This document shows, piece after piece, positions 1 to 10,606 of a DNA stretch of 64,000 bases. The DNA is from Burkholderiales bacterium. GTDB lineage: Bacteria > Pseudomonadota > Gammaproteobacteria > Burkholderiales > Casimicrobiaceae. The notes beneath the pieces were generated by a model. The model made no database searches. It was not told where the DNA came from and worked only from the letters and a program-made list of their open reading frames with translations. The translations under genes and the position numbers were made by a program. The stretch is from positions 496,001 to 560,000 of the forward strand of contig JADZDD010000035.1 in assembly GCA_020851235.1 (NCBI GenBank), written 5' to 3'. Every line of letters starts with the position of its first letter. Positions within the stretch are counted from its first letter, which is position 1.

Positions 1-1169
1 TCGCCGTTTTCAAGTACACGAACTTCGCGGTGGCCAACGTCAACGCACTGGCACCGATCCTCGCGATCACGCCGCTCGCGGTGGCGACCATCCCGCTGCC
101 GCTCGGGATCTCGTTCTTCACGTTCCACGCGATCTCGTACGTCGTCGACGTCTACAAGGGCAACGCCCAGGCCGAACGCAACCTGCCGCGCTTTGCGCTG
201 TACATCCTGCTCTTCCCGCAGCTCATCGCCGGACCCATCATCCGCTGGCGCGACATCGCCACGCAGCTTCCGGCGCGCGATACGCGCTACGCCGATTTCG
301 CCTACGGCGTGCGCCGCTTCGTGCTGGGTCTGGGCAAGAAGGTCCTCATCGCCAACACGCTCGGGCACACCGCCGACCAGGTCTTCGCGCTGCCTGCCGC
401 CGAACTCACCACGCCACTGGCCTGGCTCGGCGTCGTCTGCTACACGCTGCAGATCTACTTCGATTTCTCGGGATACTCCGACATGGCGATCGGTCTCATG
501 CGCATGTTCGGCTTCCGGATCCTCGAGAATTTCAACTATCCGTACATCTCGCGCAGCATCCGCGAATTCTGGCGGCGCTGGCACATCTCGCTGTCCAACT
601 GGTTTCGCGACTACCTCTACATCCCGATGGGCGGCAACCGCCGCGGCGAGCGGCGCGCGTACGCCAACCTCGTGCTCGTGTTCCTCCTGTGCGGACTGTG
701 GCACGGGGCGAGTTGGCCGTTCGTGCTGTGGGGTGTCTGGCACGGTGCCTTTCTCGTCGCCGAGCGTGCGGGCCTCGATCGCGTGCTGGGCCGCAGCGGC
801 CCCATCGCGCATGCGTATGCGCTGGCCGCCGTGATGGGTGGCTGGGTGCTCTTTCGTTGCGAGACGCTCACGCAGGCGCTGGGCTGGTACGCGGCGTTGG
901 CGGGTCACGCCGCCGGCAGCGCCGCGCGCCGCCCCGTCGAGGAATTCCTGAACCTGCACGTGCTCGTGACCATCGTCGTGGCGATCGTCTTCGCGACCCC
1001 GCTGGCGCGTCGCATCGGCACCTGGCGCGACGCGATCGCCGGCCGGCCGGGATTCGCCGCGGCGTGGGCACTCACGGCGGACGTCGCCTGGACCGGCGCC
1101 GTGTTCGCGCTGTCCGCGTCGTTCCTCGCCGCCGGAACCTACAATCCGTTCATCTATTTTCGTTTCTAG
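1..1169 (+). CDS. MBOAT family polysaccharide O-acyltransferase (AlgI-like), 5' truncated
   Basis: Integral membrane acyltransferase expected to pass acetyl groups across the inner membrane for O-acetylation of an exopolysaccharide. The reading frame is already open at base 3 and begins with residues typical of the middle of this family (FKYTNF), so the true start lies before the window; a GTG at 30 is internal. About 388 residues are visible, with many hydrophobic segments, the FRDYLYIPMGG motif and the conserved histidine of GLWHGASW near residue 235. The next gene encodes the AlgJ/AlgX-type partner, so the two probably form one acetylation unit. Which polymer is modified cannot be told from this fragment. 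Confidence 0.9.
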   Translation, partial: AVFKYTNFAVANVNALAPILAITPLAVATIPLPLGISFFTFHAISYVVDVYKGNAQAERNLPRFALYILLFPQLIAGPIIRWRDIATQLPARDTRYADFAYGVRRFVLGLGKKVLIANTLGHTADQVFALPAAELTTPLAWLGVVCYTLQIYFDFSGYSDMAIGLMRMFGFRILENFNYPYISRSIREFWRRWHISLSNWFRDYLYIPMGGNRRGERRAYANLVLVFLLCGLWHGASWPFVLWGVWHGAFLVAERAGLDRVLGRSGPIAHAYALAAVMGGWVLFRCETLTQALGWYAALAGHAAGSAARRPVEEFLNLHVLVTIVVAIVFATPLARRIGTWRDAIAGRPGFAAAWALTADVAWTGAVFALSASFLAAGTYNPFIYFRF

Positions 1170-1220
1170 CATGACGCCGCACGCACGCGCCCCACTCGGC
1201 ATGGTCCGCGCGGCCCCTCC

Positions 1221-2426
1221 TTGCGCCGCCGCTTCGCCGTCGGGGTGCGCACCGTGATCGATGCCCTCGCCCTGCCGCCGGTTCCGCCGCCTGCGCCCGC
1301 CGATCATCCGCGCCGTGATCGCATCGTCGCTATCCTGTTCGCCCTCGCGATCGTGTTGCCCGCGCTTGCGCTCGTCTTCACCTGGTCGCGCACGACGACG
1401 CGCTTCGAGAACCGGCCGATGGCCCCGTGGCCTGCGCCCACGCTCTCGCGCGAGTTCGCGCCCGCCTTCGATCGCGCATTTGCCGACCGCTTCGGCGGGC
1501 GTGACCTGCTCGTCCGCTTCCACCACGGCGCGCTGTTGCGCGTGTTCGGCGTCTCGAGCCTGGGGACCGTGATGCGCGGTCGCGATGGCTGGTTCTACTG
1601 GCTGGGCGAGGACGGGCACTCGCTCGATCGCCATTTCCGCGGCACGATGGAGTTTTCGCAGTCCGACGTCGACAACACCGTCGCCGAACTCGGGCGTCGC
1701 CACGATTGGCTCGCCGCGCGCGGCATCGGCTACGTCGTCGTCATCGTGCCCGAGAAGTACACGATCTATCCCGAGCACCTGCCCGCATGGGTGACGCCCA
1801 TGGCGGGGCCCACGCCGTACGATCGCGTGCGCGACGCCGTCGCGAGGGACGGTCGCGTGCGGTTCGTCGACCTGAGGCCGGCGCTGCGCGACGCCAAGGC
1901 GCGAGAGCGCGTCTACTACAAGACCGATTCGCACTGGAACTACAACGGCGCGGTCGTCGGCTACGACGCGATCATGCACGCGGTGCGCGACGTGCTTCCG
2001 CCGCAAGCGCTCCCCACCCTCGCCACGCCGCCGCGACCCGCGTACACGCCGGGCGTCGACTACTACAGCGGGGACTTGATCCGCATGCTCGGCATGCCGT
2101 CGCGGATTCGCGAGGACGACGTGGCGCCCTTGGGGAAGGTGCTGGCGCTGGCGAGCAAGGGCTGTGCGAAGCGGGTCGATCCCGCGGACCGGCCCGACGT
2201 CGAGATCTACGAATGCCATCGCCCGGGACTGCCGCGTGCCCTCGTGCTGCGAGACTCGATGGCGATCCCGCTCATTCCGATCATGAGCGAGAACTTCAGC
2301 CGGGTCGTCTATGCGAGCACGCGCGCCTTCGACAAGGCGCTCATCGAGCGCGAGCGCCCCGACGTCGTGATCGAGGAAATGGTCGAGCGCTCGCTGCACG
2401 CCCCGGGCGCATTCCCGAGCCGGTAG
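1221..2426 (+). CDS. AlgJ/AlgX-like SGNH acetyltransferase
   Basis: Periplasmic-facing, membrane-anchored SGNH-fold protein that would take the acetyl group from the upstream MBOAT protein and place it on a polysaccharide. The 401-residue product has one N-terminal membrane segment (about residues 34-54), then GRDGWFYW, PEKYTIYP, the DSHWN catalytic Asp-His motif near residue 238, and a late LRDS segment that stands where the nucleophile serine block lies in the family. The start is uncertain: TTG at 1221, or GTG at 1245 or 1254 in the same frame; none has a strong ribosome site. It lies 51 bases after the MBOAT gene and ends only 4 bases from convergent ntrC. Confidence 0.85.
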   Translation: MRRRFAVGVRTVIDALALPPVPPPAPADHPRRDRIVAILFALAIVLPALALVFTWSRTTTRFENRPMAPWPAPTLSREFAPAFDRAFADRFGGRDLLVRFHHGALLRVFGVSSLGTVMRGRDGWFYWLGEDGHSLDRHFRGTMEFSQSDVDNTVAELGRRHDWLAARGIGYVVVIVPEKYTIYPEHLPAWVTPMAGPTPYDRVRDAVARDGRVRFVDLRPALRDAKARERVYYKTDSHWNYNGAVVGYDAIMHAVRDVLPPQALPTLATPPRPAYTPGVDYYSGDLIRMLGMPSRIREDDVAPLGKVLALASKGCAKRVDPADRPDVEIYECHRPGLPRALVLRDSMAIPLIPIMSENFSRVVYASTRAFDKALIERERPDVVIEEMVERSLHAPGAFPSR

Positions 2427-2430
2427 ATCC

Positions 2431-3884
<1,454 letters not shown>

Positions 3885-3888
<4 letters not shown>

Positions 3889-5054
3889 TGCCCGCTGCTC
3901 CCGTCGCGCGGTTGGGCGGCGACACCCCGGGACAACTCGAGGGGAAGCACGATGGTGAAAGTCGTCTGCCCGGGCTCGCTCGCCCACTCGATCGTCCCGC
4001 GATGCTGCGCGACGAGCGTTTGCGCAATCGTGAGCCCGAGGCCGCTGCCCCCGTCGCGCCCGGATACGAGCGGATAGAAGATGCGGTCGCGGATCGCGTC
4101 GGCCACCCCCGGGCCGTTGTCGTGGACCGAAACGGCGAGGCCCAGGCGATGGCGCTTTCCCGCCAGCATCACGCCGCGCGCGATGCGCGTGGCAAGGACG
4201 ATCCGCGGCTGCGGCGTGCCCACCGCCACCGCCTGCGCCGCATTCCTCACGATGTTGAGGATCGCCTGCGCGAGCTGGTCGGGATCGGCGTCGAACTCTG
4301 GAAGGCTCGTGTCGAAGTCGAGGATGAACTCGATCGCCGGGAACTCCGCCTGCACGACATTGCGCTCCCGCACGAGGATCTCGTGGATGTTCGTGCGCCG
4401 GCAGTTCGGCAACCGGCTCGGGGTCAGCAGGCGGGAAACGAGCGCCTGCAACCGGTCGACCTCGTCGATGATCACCTGCGTGTACTCGGTGAGTGTCGCC
4501 GCCGGCGGCAGTTGCCCCAACTCGCGTTCGAGCAGCTGCGCCGCGCCGCGGATCCCGCCGAGCGGATTCTTGATTTCGTGGGCGAGGCTGCGCAAGAGGT
4601 CGCGATTGGCCTGCTGCTGTTCGACGAGACGCTCCTCGCGCGCGATCTTGAGCTGCCGGTCGATGTGCCGGAACTCGACGAGGAGCGCAGCGGCTCCGAG
4701 CTCGATCGGCGACACGGTACACGCAAGATGCAGCCGGCCCTTGCCGACGACGCCGAGCTCGATGTCCTGCTCGGCGTATGCCGTACCCGATGCCGCTGCC
4801 CGCGCGATCGCGTCGACGAGCGGTGCCGCATCGCCGAAGAGTTCGGTCGGCGTGCTGCCGAGAAACCGGGATCGCGACAGCTCGAAGAGGTTCTCCGCTG
4901 CGGGATTGGTGTAGATCACGCGCTGGTCCATGCCCAGCAGGAGCACGGCCGTCGCCAGCAGGTCGAGCCCGTGCGACAGTGGAACGGCAGGCGCCGCCGC
5001 CGGCATCGGCAGACGCGTCACGACGGCGACCATGGCCTGCCCTGCGCGAGGCAC
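3885..5054 (-). CDS. ntrB: Nitrogen regulation sensor kinase NtrB
   Basis: Histidine kinase that phosphorylates NtrC under nitrogen limitation and dephosphorylates it when PII signals nitrogen excess. Length is 389 residues, slightly longer than the enterobacterial protein. It has a PAS domain (about 25-135), the phospho-accepting H159 in SLAHEIKNPLGG, the N box NIVRNAAQ, and the DNGPGV and GSGLGL ATP-lid boxes. No membrane segment is evident, as expected for a cytosolic sensor. The start could instead be the ATG at 5033. It follows the DUF4124-type gene by 42 bases and overlaps ntrC by four bases. Confidence 0.95.
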
Positions 5055-5096
5055 GCGCGCGCGCCGTGCAGCATGCGCTGCGCGCGGACGGGGGTG

Positions 5097-5624
5097 CTAC
5101 CTCGCGTTGCCGAGTTCCTTGCGCAACGCCTCGACGTTGCGCTCGTGCAGGAGGACCGACTGGCGCAGGCGCGCGATGCGCTCCTGATACATGGCAGCGT
5201 TGGTCCTCTCCTCGGGCAGCGGCGTCGGCGCGCCGTTGGCGTAGGCCGCTCGCGCGTCGGCGAGAAGCTTCTCCTCGGCAGTGAGTTCGTCGGTGAGGAC
5301 CTTGCGGCGCAGATCGTCGCGCCCGCGCTGCGTTTCGGCGTCGACCCTGGGGAAGTTGGCCGGCGCGGGTGCGCTCTTGCTGCCCCCTGATCCGCGCGAC
5401 GATCCCCGGTCGGCGCCGGGCACGTTGAAGTACGCCGGCACACCCGTTGCGGTCTTGCAGCGGTACAGCGCGCCGCCGACGGCCTCGGGGCGATCGACGC
5501 AACCGGCATCCTTCGCGCGCGCGGCGAGTGACTGCGCGAACGCCGGGACCGCTGCGACCGCAGCGAAGCATCCGCAGAGGATGGCCCGGCGCCACTTGCG
5601 CGCATTGACGACTCGCAACTGCAT
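5097..5624 (-). CDS. DUF4124-like exported protein upstream of ntrBC
   Basis: Exported protein of unknown function, 175 residues. It has a basic start, a hydrophobic signal segment (residues about 12-30) and an AFAQ-type cleavage site. A short DUF4124-like segment with GGALYRCKTATGVPAYFN follows. The C-terminal half is charged and helical (about residues 100-170), probably a coiled coil. The ATG at 5624 was chosen because it puts the signal sequence at the N terminus; an upstream in-frame ATG at 5681 would precede it with an unlikely leader. It sits between glnA and ntrBC in the same direction, but nothing in the sequence explains a nitrogen role. Confidence 0.8.
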   Translation of the reverse strand: MQLRVVNARKWRRAILCGCFAAVAAVPAFAQSLAARAKDAGCVDRPEAVGGALYRCKTATGVPAYFNVPGADRGSSRGSGGSKSAPAPANFPRVDAETQRGRDDLRRKVLTDELTAEEKLLADARAAYANGAPTPLPEERTNAAMYQERIARLRQSVLLHERNVEALRKELGNAR

Positions 5625-5632
5625 GGCGGCCG

Positions 5633-5662
5633 AGTGTAGCGTACCCGCCAACACGGGTGCAA
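5633..5662 (-). promoter_or_regulatory. Candidate sigma-70 promoter for the DUF4124-ntrB-ntrC unit
   Basis: On the minus strand TTGCAC (5657-5662) and TACACT (5633-5638) are separated by 18 bases; each matches the consensus at four of six positions. The predicted start falls about two bases before the ATG at 5624, so the message would be almost leaderless. This is a motif match only. Confidence 0.3.
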
Positions 5663-5733
5663 AGACGCCCCATGCACGCAAGTCGTTGGCGCGCCTCGTC
5701 GCTCCGCCGTCCGCGCCACCGCAAGCCTCGCCG

Positions 5734-7146
5734 CTACAGGCTGTAGTACATGTCGTACTCGATCGGATGCGTGGTCATGCGAAAGCGCGTGACCTCCTCC
5801 ATCTTGAGTGCGATGAAGGCATCGAGCATGTCGTCGCTGAAGACGCCGCCGCGGGTGAGGAATTCGCGATCGCGATCGAGATGGTCGAGCGCCTCGTCGA
5901 GCGACGCGCACGGATGCGGCACCCGCGCCGCTTCCTCGGGCGGCAGGTCGTACAGGTTCTTGTCCATCGGGTCGCCCGGATGGATCTTGTTCTGGATCCC
6001 GTCGAGGCCGGCCATCAGCATCGCGGCGAAGGCGAGGTAGGGATTGGCGGTCGGATCGGGGAAGCGCACCTCGATGCGGCGTCCCTTCGGATTGCTGACG
6101 TACGGGATGCGGATCGCCGCCGAGCGGTTGCGGGCCGAGTAGGCGAGGTTGATCGGCGCCTCGAAGCCCGGCACGAGTCGCTTGTACGAGTTCGTCCCGG
6201 GATTGGTGATCGCATTGAGGGCCTTGGCGTGCTTGATGATGCCGCCGATGTAGTAGAGCGCGAGTTCGCTCATGCCGGCGTAGCCATCGCCCGCGAAGAG
6301 ATTCTTGCCATCCTTCCAGATCGACTGGTGACAGTGCATCCCCGAGCCGTTGTCACCGACGATCGGCTTCGGCATGAACGTCGCGGTCTTGCCGTACGCC
6401 GCCGCCGTGTTGTGGACGCAGTACTTGAGGATCTGCAGCGTATCGGCACGCCTGACGAGCGTATCGAACCGGGTGCCGATCTCGCATTGCCCGGCGGTGG
6501 CGACCTCGTGGTGATGCACCTCGACCTCCACGCCCATTTCTTCCAGCGCGAGGCAGATCGCCGAGCGAACGTCGTGCAGCGCATCGACCGGAGGAACCGG
6601 AAAGTAGCCGCCCTTGACCGTCGGTCGATGCCCCATGTTGCCGCCTTCGACCTTGTCGGCCGACGACCAGGCCGCCTCCGTCGAGAACACCTTGCAGTAG
6701 CTCCCCGACATGTCGACCGACCATTCGACCGCGTCGAAGATGAAGAATTCGGGCTCGGGGCCGAAGTACGCGACGTCGCCAATCCTGGAAGACTTGAGAT
6801 AGGCCTCGGCGCGTCGGGCGAGCGACCTTGGATCGCGCCCGTAGCCCCGACCGTCCGAAGGCTCGACGACGTCGCAGGTGAGAAGCAGCGTCGTCTCATC
6901 CATGAACGGATCGATGTTCGCAGTCGACGGATCGGGCATCAGCAACATGTCGGAGGCCTCGATGCCCTTCCAGCCGGCAATCGAGGAGCCGTCGAACGCG
7001 TGTCCCGCGTCGAACTTGTCTTGCGTGAACTGGCGTGCCGGCACCGAGACGTGCTGCTCCTTGCCGCGGGTGTCGGTGAAGCGAAGGTCGACGAACTTGA
7101 CCTCCTTGTCGGTGATCAGTTTCAGCACGTCGGCGGGCGAAGTCAT
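5734..7146 (-). CDS. glnA: Glutamine synthetase type I
   Basis: Makes glutamine from glutamate, ammonia and ATP; main entry of ammonia into metabolism. The 470-residue length and the sequence match the bacterial dodecameric GSI-beta form. Visible landmarks are the N-terminal [10 protein letters not shown] segment, the metal and substrate motifs GSGMHCHQS and [13 protein letters not shown], and the adenylylation loop NLYDLPPEE with Y399, which implies control by GlnE. The ATG at 7146 follows a 280-base control region carrying a sigma-54 promoter and NtrC-like sites. The DUF4124-ntrBC genes lie downstream in the same direction after 109 bases. Confidence 0.98.
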   Translation of the reverse strand: MTSPADVLKLITDKEVKFVDLRFTDTRGKEQHVSVPARQFTQDKFDAGHAFDGSSIAGWKGIEASDMLLMPDPSTANIDPFMDETTLLLTCDVVEPSDGRGYGRDPRSLARRAEAYLKSSRIGDVAYFGPEPEFFIFDAVEWSVDMSGSYCKVFSTEAAWSSADKVEGGNMGHRPTVKGGYFPVPPVDALHDVRSAICLALEEMGVEVEVHHHEVATAGQCEIGTRFDTLVRRADTLQILKYCVHNTAAAYGKTATFMPKPIVGDNGSGMHCHQSIWKDGKNLFAGDGYAGMSELALYYIGGIIKHAKALNAITNPGTNSYKRLVPGFEAPINLAYSARNRSAAIRIPYVSNPKGRRIEVRFPDPTANPYLAFAAMLMAGLDGIQNKIHPGDPMDKNLYDLPPEEAARVPHPCASLDEALDHLDRDREFLTRGGVFSDDMLDAFIALKMEEVTRFRMTTHPIEYDMYYSL

Positions 7147-7253
7147 GCGGGTCTCCTGGCAATGCGGTGGAATGGGGATGCGGCTCGACGCCGAACGCGC
7201 GGCGGCGATTGCGGCCGGTCGTGCGCTGTCGAATCTCGCTTCGAGCTTTCCTT

Positions 7254-7269
7254 AGCGAAACGCGTGCCC
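7254..7269 (-). promoter_or_regulatory. Sigma-54 (-24/-12) promoter of glnA
   Basis: Minus-strand GGGCACGCGTTTCGCT has the invariant GG and GC pairs at the spacing required for sigma-54 and closely resembles the core of the enterobacterial glnA p2 promoter (GGCAC, then TTTCGCT). The predicted transcription start is near 7243, giving a leader of about 97 bases before the glnA ATG. Confidence 0.75.
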
Positions 7270-7286
7270 GCGCAAAGATCGTTACA

Positions 7287-7299
7287 AATCAACGTGTTA
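7287..7299. promoter_or_regulatory. IHF-like binding site between the glnA promoter and enhancers
   Basis: AATCAACGTGTTA fits the IHF consensus WATCAANNNNTTR at every defined position. It lies at about -44 to -56 from the predicted sigma-54 start, between the core promoter and the NtrC-like sites, where IHF bends DNA in other sigma-54 systems. It sits in an AT-rich patch in an otherwise GC-rich region. Confidence 0.5.
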
Positions 7300-7308
7300 T
7301 ATTTTCCT

Positions 7309-7335
7309 GGCCCGCGAACTCGAGCTGCGCGGGCC
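7309..7335. repeat. Perfect 8-bp inverted repeat in the glnA control region
   Basis: GGCCCGCG at 7309-7316 pairs perfectly with CGCGGGCC at 7328-7335 across an 11-base loop. No T-run follows on either strand, so it is not a standard terminator. It lies between the IHF-like site and the proximal NtrC-like site and might end readthrough from the upstream operon. Confidence 0.4.
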
Positions 7336-7340
7336 CAATT

Positions 7341-7355
7341 GCCCCAAAGAGGTGC
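7341..7355 (-). promoter_or_regulatory. NtrC-like enhancer site, proximal (glnA)
   Basis: Minus-strand GCACC-TCTTT-GGGGC matches the NtrC dyad GCACC-N5-GGTGC with one mismatch. Its centre lies near -105 from the predicted sigma-54 start, similar to the proximal NtrC site of enteric glnA. Confidence 0.6.
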
Positions 7356-7372
7356 GATCATACCGGCAATTC

Positions 7373-7387
7373 GCCCCGACTCGGTGC
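7373..7387 (-). promoter_or_regulatory. NtrC-like enhancer site, distal (glnA)
   Basis: Minus-strand GCACC-GAGTC-GGGGC has the same dyad as the proximal site. The two centres are 32 bp apart, three helical turns, the spacing known for the paired enteric glnA enhancers that promote cooperative NtrC binding. The centre is near -137. Confidence 0.6.
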
Positions 7388-7426
7388 AGTGGCTGCCGGG
7401 AACGGTGCGGCGCTCGCCGCGTCCGG

Positions 7427-8263
7427 TTACGGGAAGAAGAGGTAGAGGCGATACCCGGCCTGGGTCGTCGCGCTCGCGTCGATGAAAAGCCGCACCGGCA
7501 CTTCACCGTTGGGCGGAATGCCGGCGGCGATCTGGGTGGCGCCGCTCACGTAGTCGGCCGGAGCCAGGGCCCGGCGCACGACGACCTGATCGGAGGCGTC
7601 GGTCAGCGTGAGCTCGAGGTGCGGGTAGCCGATCGGCACGGCCGCACGGTTGCGGATCGTCGCCGACAGGATGAGCAGGCCCTTGTGCGCGGGATCCTCG
7701 CGCAGGTCCGACGCCTCGATCGACAGTTCGCCGACGTTGCGCAGCGCCTCGATCTTGCAGCCCAAAACGGTGCACAGCGCCGTGAGCGCAGGCTTGCTGC
7801 GCGGAAAATGCGCGGCCAAGGCATCGCGGAAGTGGAGCACCGCCTGGAGGGCCAGAGCGACCACCAGCACGGGGATCGCGATCGCTCCCACGACCTTCCA
7901 CCAGCGCGACCTGGGCTTGCGGGCGGCCCAAGCGAAGCGATTCTCGTATTCGTGCACCGCGATCGGTCGACCGTCGGCGAGCGAGGGCTGCACCGTCGTC
8001 GGCGCGGTCGATGCCGGAGGCGGCGGATCGAGCGCATGGGCGCTGCGCAGCGTCACGGTCGGCGGGCCGGCGGCGAGCTCGTCCTGGGCCTCGTCGGACT
8101 CGTCCAGTGCCGGCGGATCGAGCGCAATCAACTCGTCGCGCCCGTTGAATACGGTGCGGCAGTGTCCGCACCGCACCTGGCCCTGTCGCAAGGCGAGTTG
8201 TGGCTCGGTGACGCGGAAGATCGTCTTGCACCCGGGGCAGCGGGTGAACAGTTCGTCGGCCAT
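7427..8263 (-). CDS. Zinc-ribbon and DUF3426 domain membrane protein
   Basis: Protein of unknown function, 278 residues, found after prmA in many betaproteobacteria. The N terminus is an MJ0042-type zinc ribbon with two CxxC pairs (CPGCKTIF and CGHCRTVF, residues 9-38). A proline-rich linker follows, then one membrane segment (about residues 118-140) and a C-terminal DUF3426 region. Topology would place the zinc ribbon in the cytosol and the C-terminal domain outside. Its ATG at 8263 lies two bases past the prmA stop, so it is the last gene of the accB-accC-prmA unit. Confidence 0.85.
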   Translation of the reverse strand: MADELFTRCPGCKTIFRVTEPQLALRQGQVRCGHCRTVFNGRDELIALDPPALDESDEAQDELAAGPPTVTLRSAHALDPPPPASTAPTTVQPSLADGRPIAVHEYENRFAWAARKPRSRWWKVVGAIAIPVLVVALALQAVLHFRDALAAHFPRSKPALTALCTVLGCKIEALRNVGELSIEASDLREDPAHKGLLILSATIRNRAAVPIGYPHLELTLTDASDQVVVRRALAPADYVSGATQIAAGIPPNGEVPVRLFIDASATTQAGYRLYLFFP

Positions 8264-8265
8264 CC

Positions 8266-9156
8266 CTACGGCGTCTTGGTCGCGGTGAGCAGCACCCACC
8301 CTTCGCTGATGCGGGTCGTGCCGAGTGTAAACCACGGCGCGTAGGCCCGCGCGACCTCGTGCGCTTGCGCTTCGAGGATCCCCGAGAGCGCGATGCGCCC
8401 CGCCGGTGCCACGCGTGCGGCGAGGGCAGGCGCGAGGAGCCGCAAGGGGTTGGCGAGGATATTCGCGACCACGATGTCGAAGCTGCCCGGGACGAGCCCG
8501 CCCGGCTCGACGAACGTCGCCGCGACCCCATTGGCCACCGCATTGCTGCGGCTCGCCGTGATCGCCTGGGGATCGAGGTCCACGCCCACCACGCGCCCCG
8601 CACCCAGGCGCGCGGCGGCGATGGCGAGAATCCCCGACCCGCAGCCGTAGTCGAGCACCGTCGCACCCGGGACGAGCGCCTCGCGCAGCCATTCGAGGCA
8701 CAGCCGCGTCGTCGGGTGCGACCCCGTCCCGAAGGCGAGTCCGGGATCGAGCCGCAGGTTGAGCGCTGCCGGATCGGGCGGCACGCTCCACGTGGGCACG
8801 ATGAACCATCCCGGCCCGATCTCGATCGGGCCGAACTGCGCCTGCGTGTTGCGCACCCAGTCCTCTTCGGCCACGGGGTGCGTTTCGTACGACGGAATCG
8901 CGAGATCCTGCTCTTGCGCGACCTGCGCGAGGATCGCGGCCACGTCGCGGCCGCTCGCGAACAGCGCATTCACGCGCGAGATCGCCCATGCGGCGTCGGT
9001 CGCGACACCGGGCTCGCCGAAGAGCGGCGACTCGGCGGGCGTGCCGGCGAAGGGATCGGACAGGTCGACCGACAGCGCGCCGGCCTCGAGCAGCGCATCC
9101 GACCACGTGAGGGCGGCGGACGCCGGCGCATCGAAGCGCAGCGCGAGGTAGCTCAC
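8266..9156 (-). CDS. prmA: Ribosomal protein L11 methyltransferase
   Basis: SAM-dependent enzyme that methylates lysines and the N terminus of ribosomal protein L11. The 296-residue length is normal. An N-terminal substrate-recognition domain is followed by a Rossmann methyltransferase domain with motif I LDYGCGSGILAIAA, an acidic motif II (GVDLDPQA) and the NILANPL motif IV. It sits 56 bases after accC and two bases before the DUF3426 gene, the usual betaproteobacterial order. Confidence 0.96.
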   Translation of the reverse strand: MSYLALRFDAPASAALTWSDALLEAGALSVDLSDPFAGTPAESPLFGEPGVATDAAWAISRVNALFASGRDVAAILAQVAQEQDLAIPSYETHPVAEEDWVRNTQAQFGPIEIGPGWFIVPTWSVPPDPAALNLRLDPGLAFGTGSHPTTRLCLEWLREALVPGATVLDYGCGSGILAIAAARLGAGRVVGVDLDPQAITASRSNAVANGVAATFVEPGGLVPGSFDIVVANILANPLRLLAPALAARVAPAGRIALSGILEAQAHEVARAYAPWFTLGTTRISEGWVLLTATKTP

Positions 9157-9212
9157 CGGTGGGCCCCGCCCGTGCGCGTCATCGCTGCGACCTGCCGCCG
9201 ATGCATGGCGGC

Positions 9213-10595
9213 TCAGCCCTTGCGCTTGGCCATGCGGTCTTCGAGGAAGTGGATCGAGGTCCCGCCACGCAGGAACTTCTCATCCAGCAAGAGCTCCTGG
9301 TGGAGCGGGATGTTGGTCTTGATGCCTTCGACGATCATTTCCGACAGCGCGATGCGCATGCGCGCAATCGCCTGTTCCCGGGTGTCGCCGTACGCGATCA
9401 CCTTGCCGATCATCGAATCGTAGTACGGCGGCACGAAGTAGTTCTGGTAGACGTGCGAGTCGACCCGGATCCCGGGTCCGCCCGGCGTATGCCACGACGT
9501 GATGCGCCCGGGCGAAGGCACGAACGAATACGGATCCTCGGCGTTGATGCGGCACTCGAGGGCGTGACCGCGGCGCACGATGTCGCGCTGGCGCATGGCG
9601 AGCTTGCGCCCCGCGCTGATGAGGATCTGCTGCTGGACGATGTCGATGCCGGTGATGAGCTCGGTCACCGGGTGCTCGACCTGCACCCGCGTGTTCATCT
9701 CGATGAAGTAGAACTCGCCATCCTCGTAGAGGAACTCGAAGGTTCCGGCGCCGCGGTACCCGATGCGCTTGCACGCGTCCACGCAGCGCTCGCCGATGCG
9801 CGTCAGCAGGCGCGGATTGATTCCGGTGGCCGGCGCCTCCTCGATGATCTTCTGATGACGACGCTGCATCGAGCAGTCGCGCTCGAACAGGTACACCGCG
9901 TTCTTGTGCTCGTCGGCGAGCACCTGGATCTCGATGTGCCGCGGGTGCGTGAGGAACTTCTCCAGGTACACCATCGGATTGCCGAACGCGGCCTGCGCCT
10001 CGCCGCGCGTCAACGTGACCGCGGGCACGAGTGCCGCCTCGGTATGCACGACGCGCATGCCACGCCCGCCGCCGCCGCCGGCGGCCTTGATGATGACCGG
10101 ATACCCGATCGCACGCGCGATGCGCACGATCTCCTTCGGGTCTTCCGGCAAGGCGCCGTCGGAGCCGGGCACGCAGGGCACGCCCGCCTTCACCATCGCC
10201 GCCTTCGCACTGACCTTGTCGCCCATCAGGCGAATCGTGTCGGCGCGCGGGCCGATGAAGACGAATCCTGATTTCTCGACCTTGTCGGCAAAATCGGCGT
10301 TCTCGGAGAGGAAGCCGTAGCCTGGATGGATCGCCTGCGCATCGGTGACTTCGGCCGCCGCGATGATCGCCGGCACATGCAGGTAGCTCTGCGCCGACGG
10401 CGGGGGACCGATGCACACCGACTCGTCGGCAAGGCGCACGTACTTGGCGTCGCGATCCGCCTCGGAGTGGACGACGACGGTCTTGATTCCCATCTCGCGG
10501 CACGCGCGCTGCACGCGCAGCGCGATCTCGCCACGATTGGCGATCAGGATCTTGTCGAACAGCTTGCCGGTCCCCGCCGGCTTGGCGATCGCCAC
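9213..10595 (-). CDS. accC: Acetyl-CoA carboxylase, biotin carboxylase subunit
   Basis: ATP-dependent carboxylation of biotin on AccB, first half-reaction of malonyl-CoA synthesis. The frame shows the family N-terminal motif [13 protein letters not shown], the glycine-rich ATP-grasp loop GGGGGRGMR, and [14 protein letters not shown]. From the GTG at 10595 the product is 460 residues. There is no ATG in frame near the family start; a CTG at 10562 would give exactly 449 residues beginning [10 protein letters not shown], the usual length, and has GGGGA about eight bases upstream. The GTG was kept as the more conventional codon. It follows accB by 11 bases. Confidence 0.95.
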   Translation of the reverse strand: MAIAKPAGTGKLFDKILIANRGEIALRVQRACREMGIKTVVVHSEADRDAKYVRLADESVCIGPPPSAQSYLHVPAIIAAAEVTDAQAIHPGYGFLSENADFADKVEKSGFVFIGPRADTIRLMGDKVSAKAAMVKAGVPCVPGSDGALPEDPKEIVRIARAIGYPVIIKAAGGGGGRGMRVVHTEAALVPAVTLTRGEAQAAFGNPMVYLEKFLTHPRHIEIQVLADEHKNAVYLFERDCSMQRRHQKIIEEAPATGINPRLLTRIGERCVDACKRIGYRGAGTFEFLYEDGEFYFIEMNTRVQVEHPVTELITGIDIVQQQILISAGRKLAMRQRDIVRRGHALECRINAEDPYSFVPSPGRITSWHTPGGPGIRVDSHVYQNYFVPPYYDSMIGKVIAYGDTREQAIARMRIALSEMIVEGIKTNIPLHQELLLDEKFLRGGTSIHFLEDRMAKRKG

Positions 10596-10606
10596 GTGAC
10601 CCGGGC

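Noticed and set aside
3889-5724. Upstream in-frame extension of ntrC giving a 1097-residue protein
   Set aside because: The extension runs through ntrB in another frame. NtrC has a normal length from ATG 3888, coupled to the ntrB stop.
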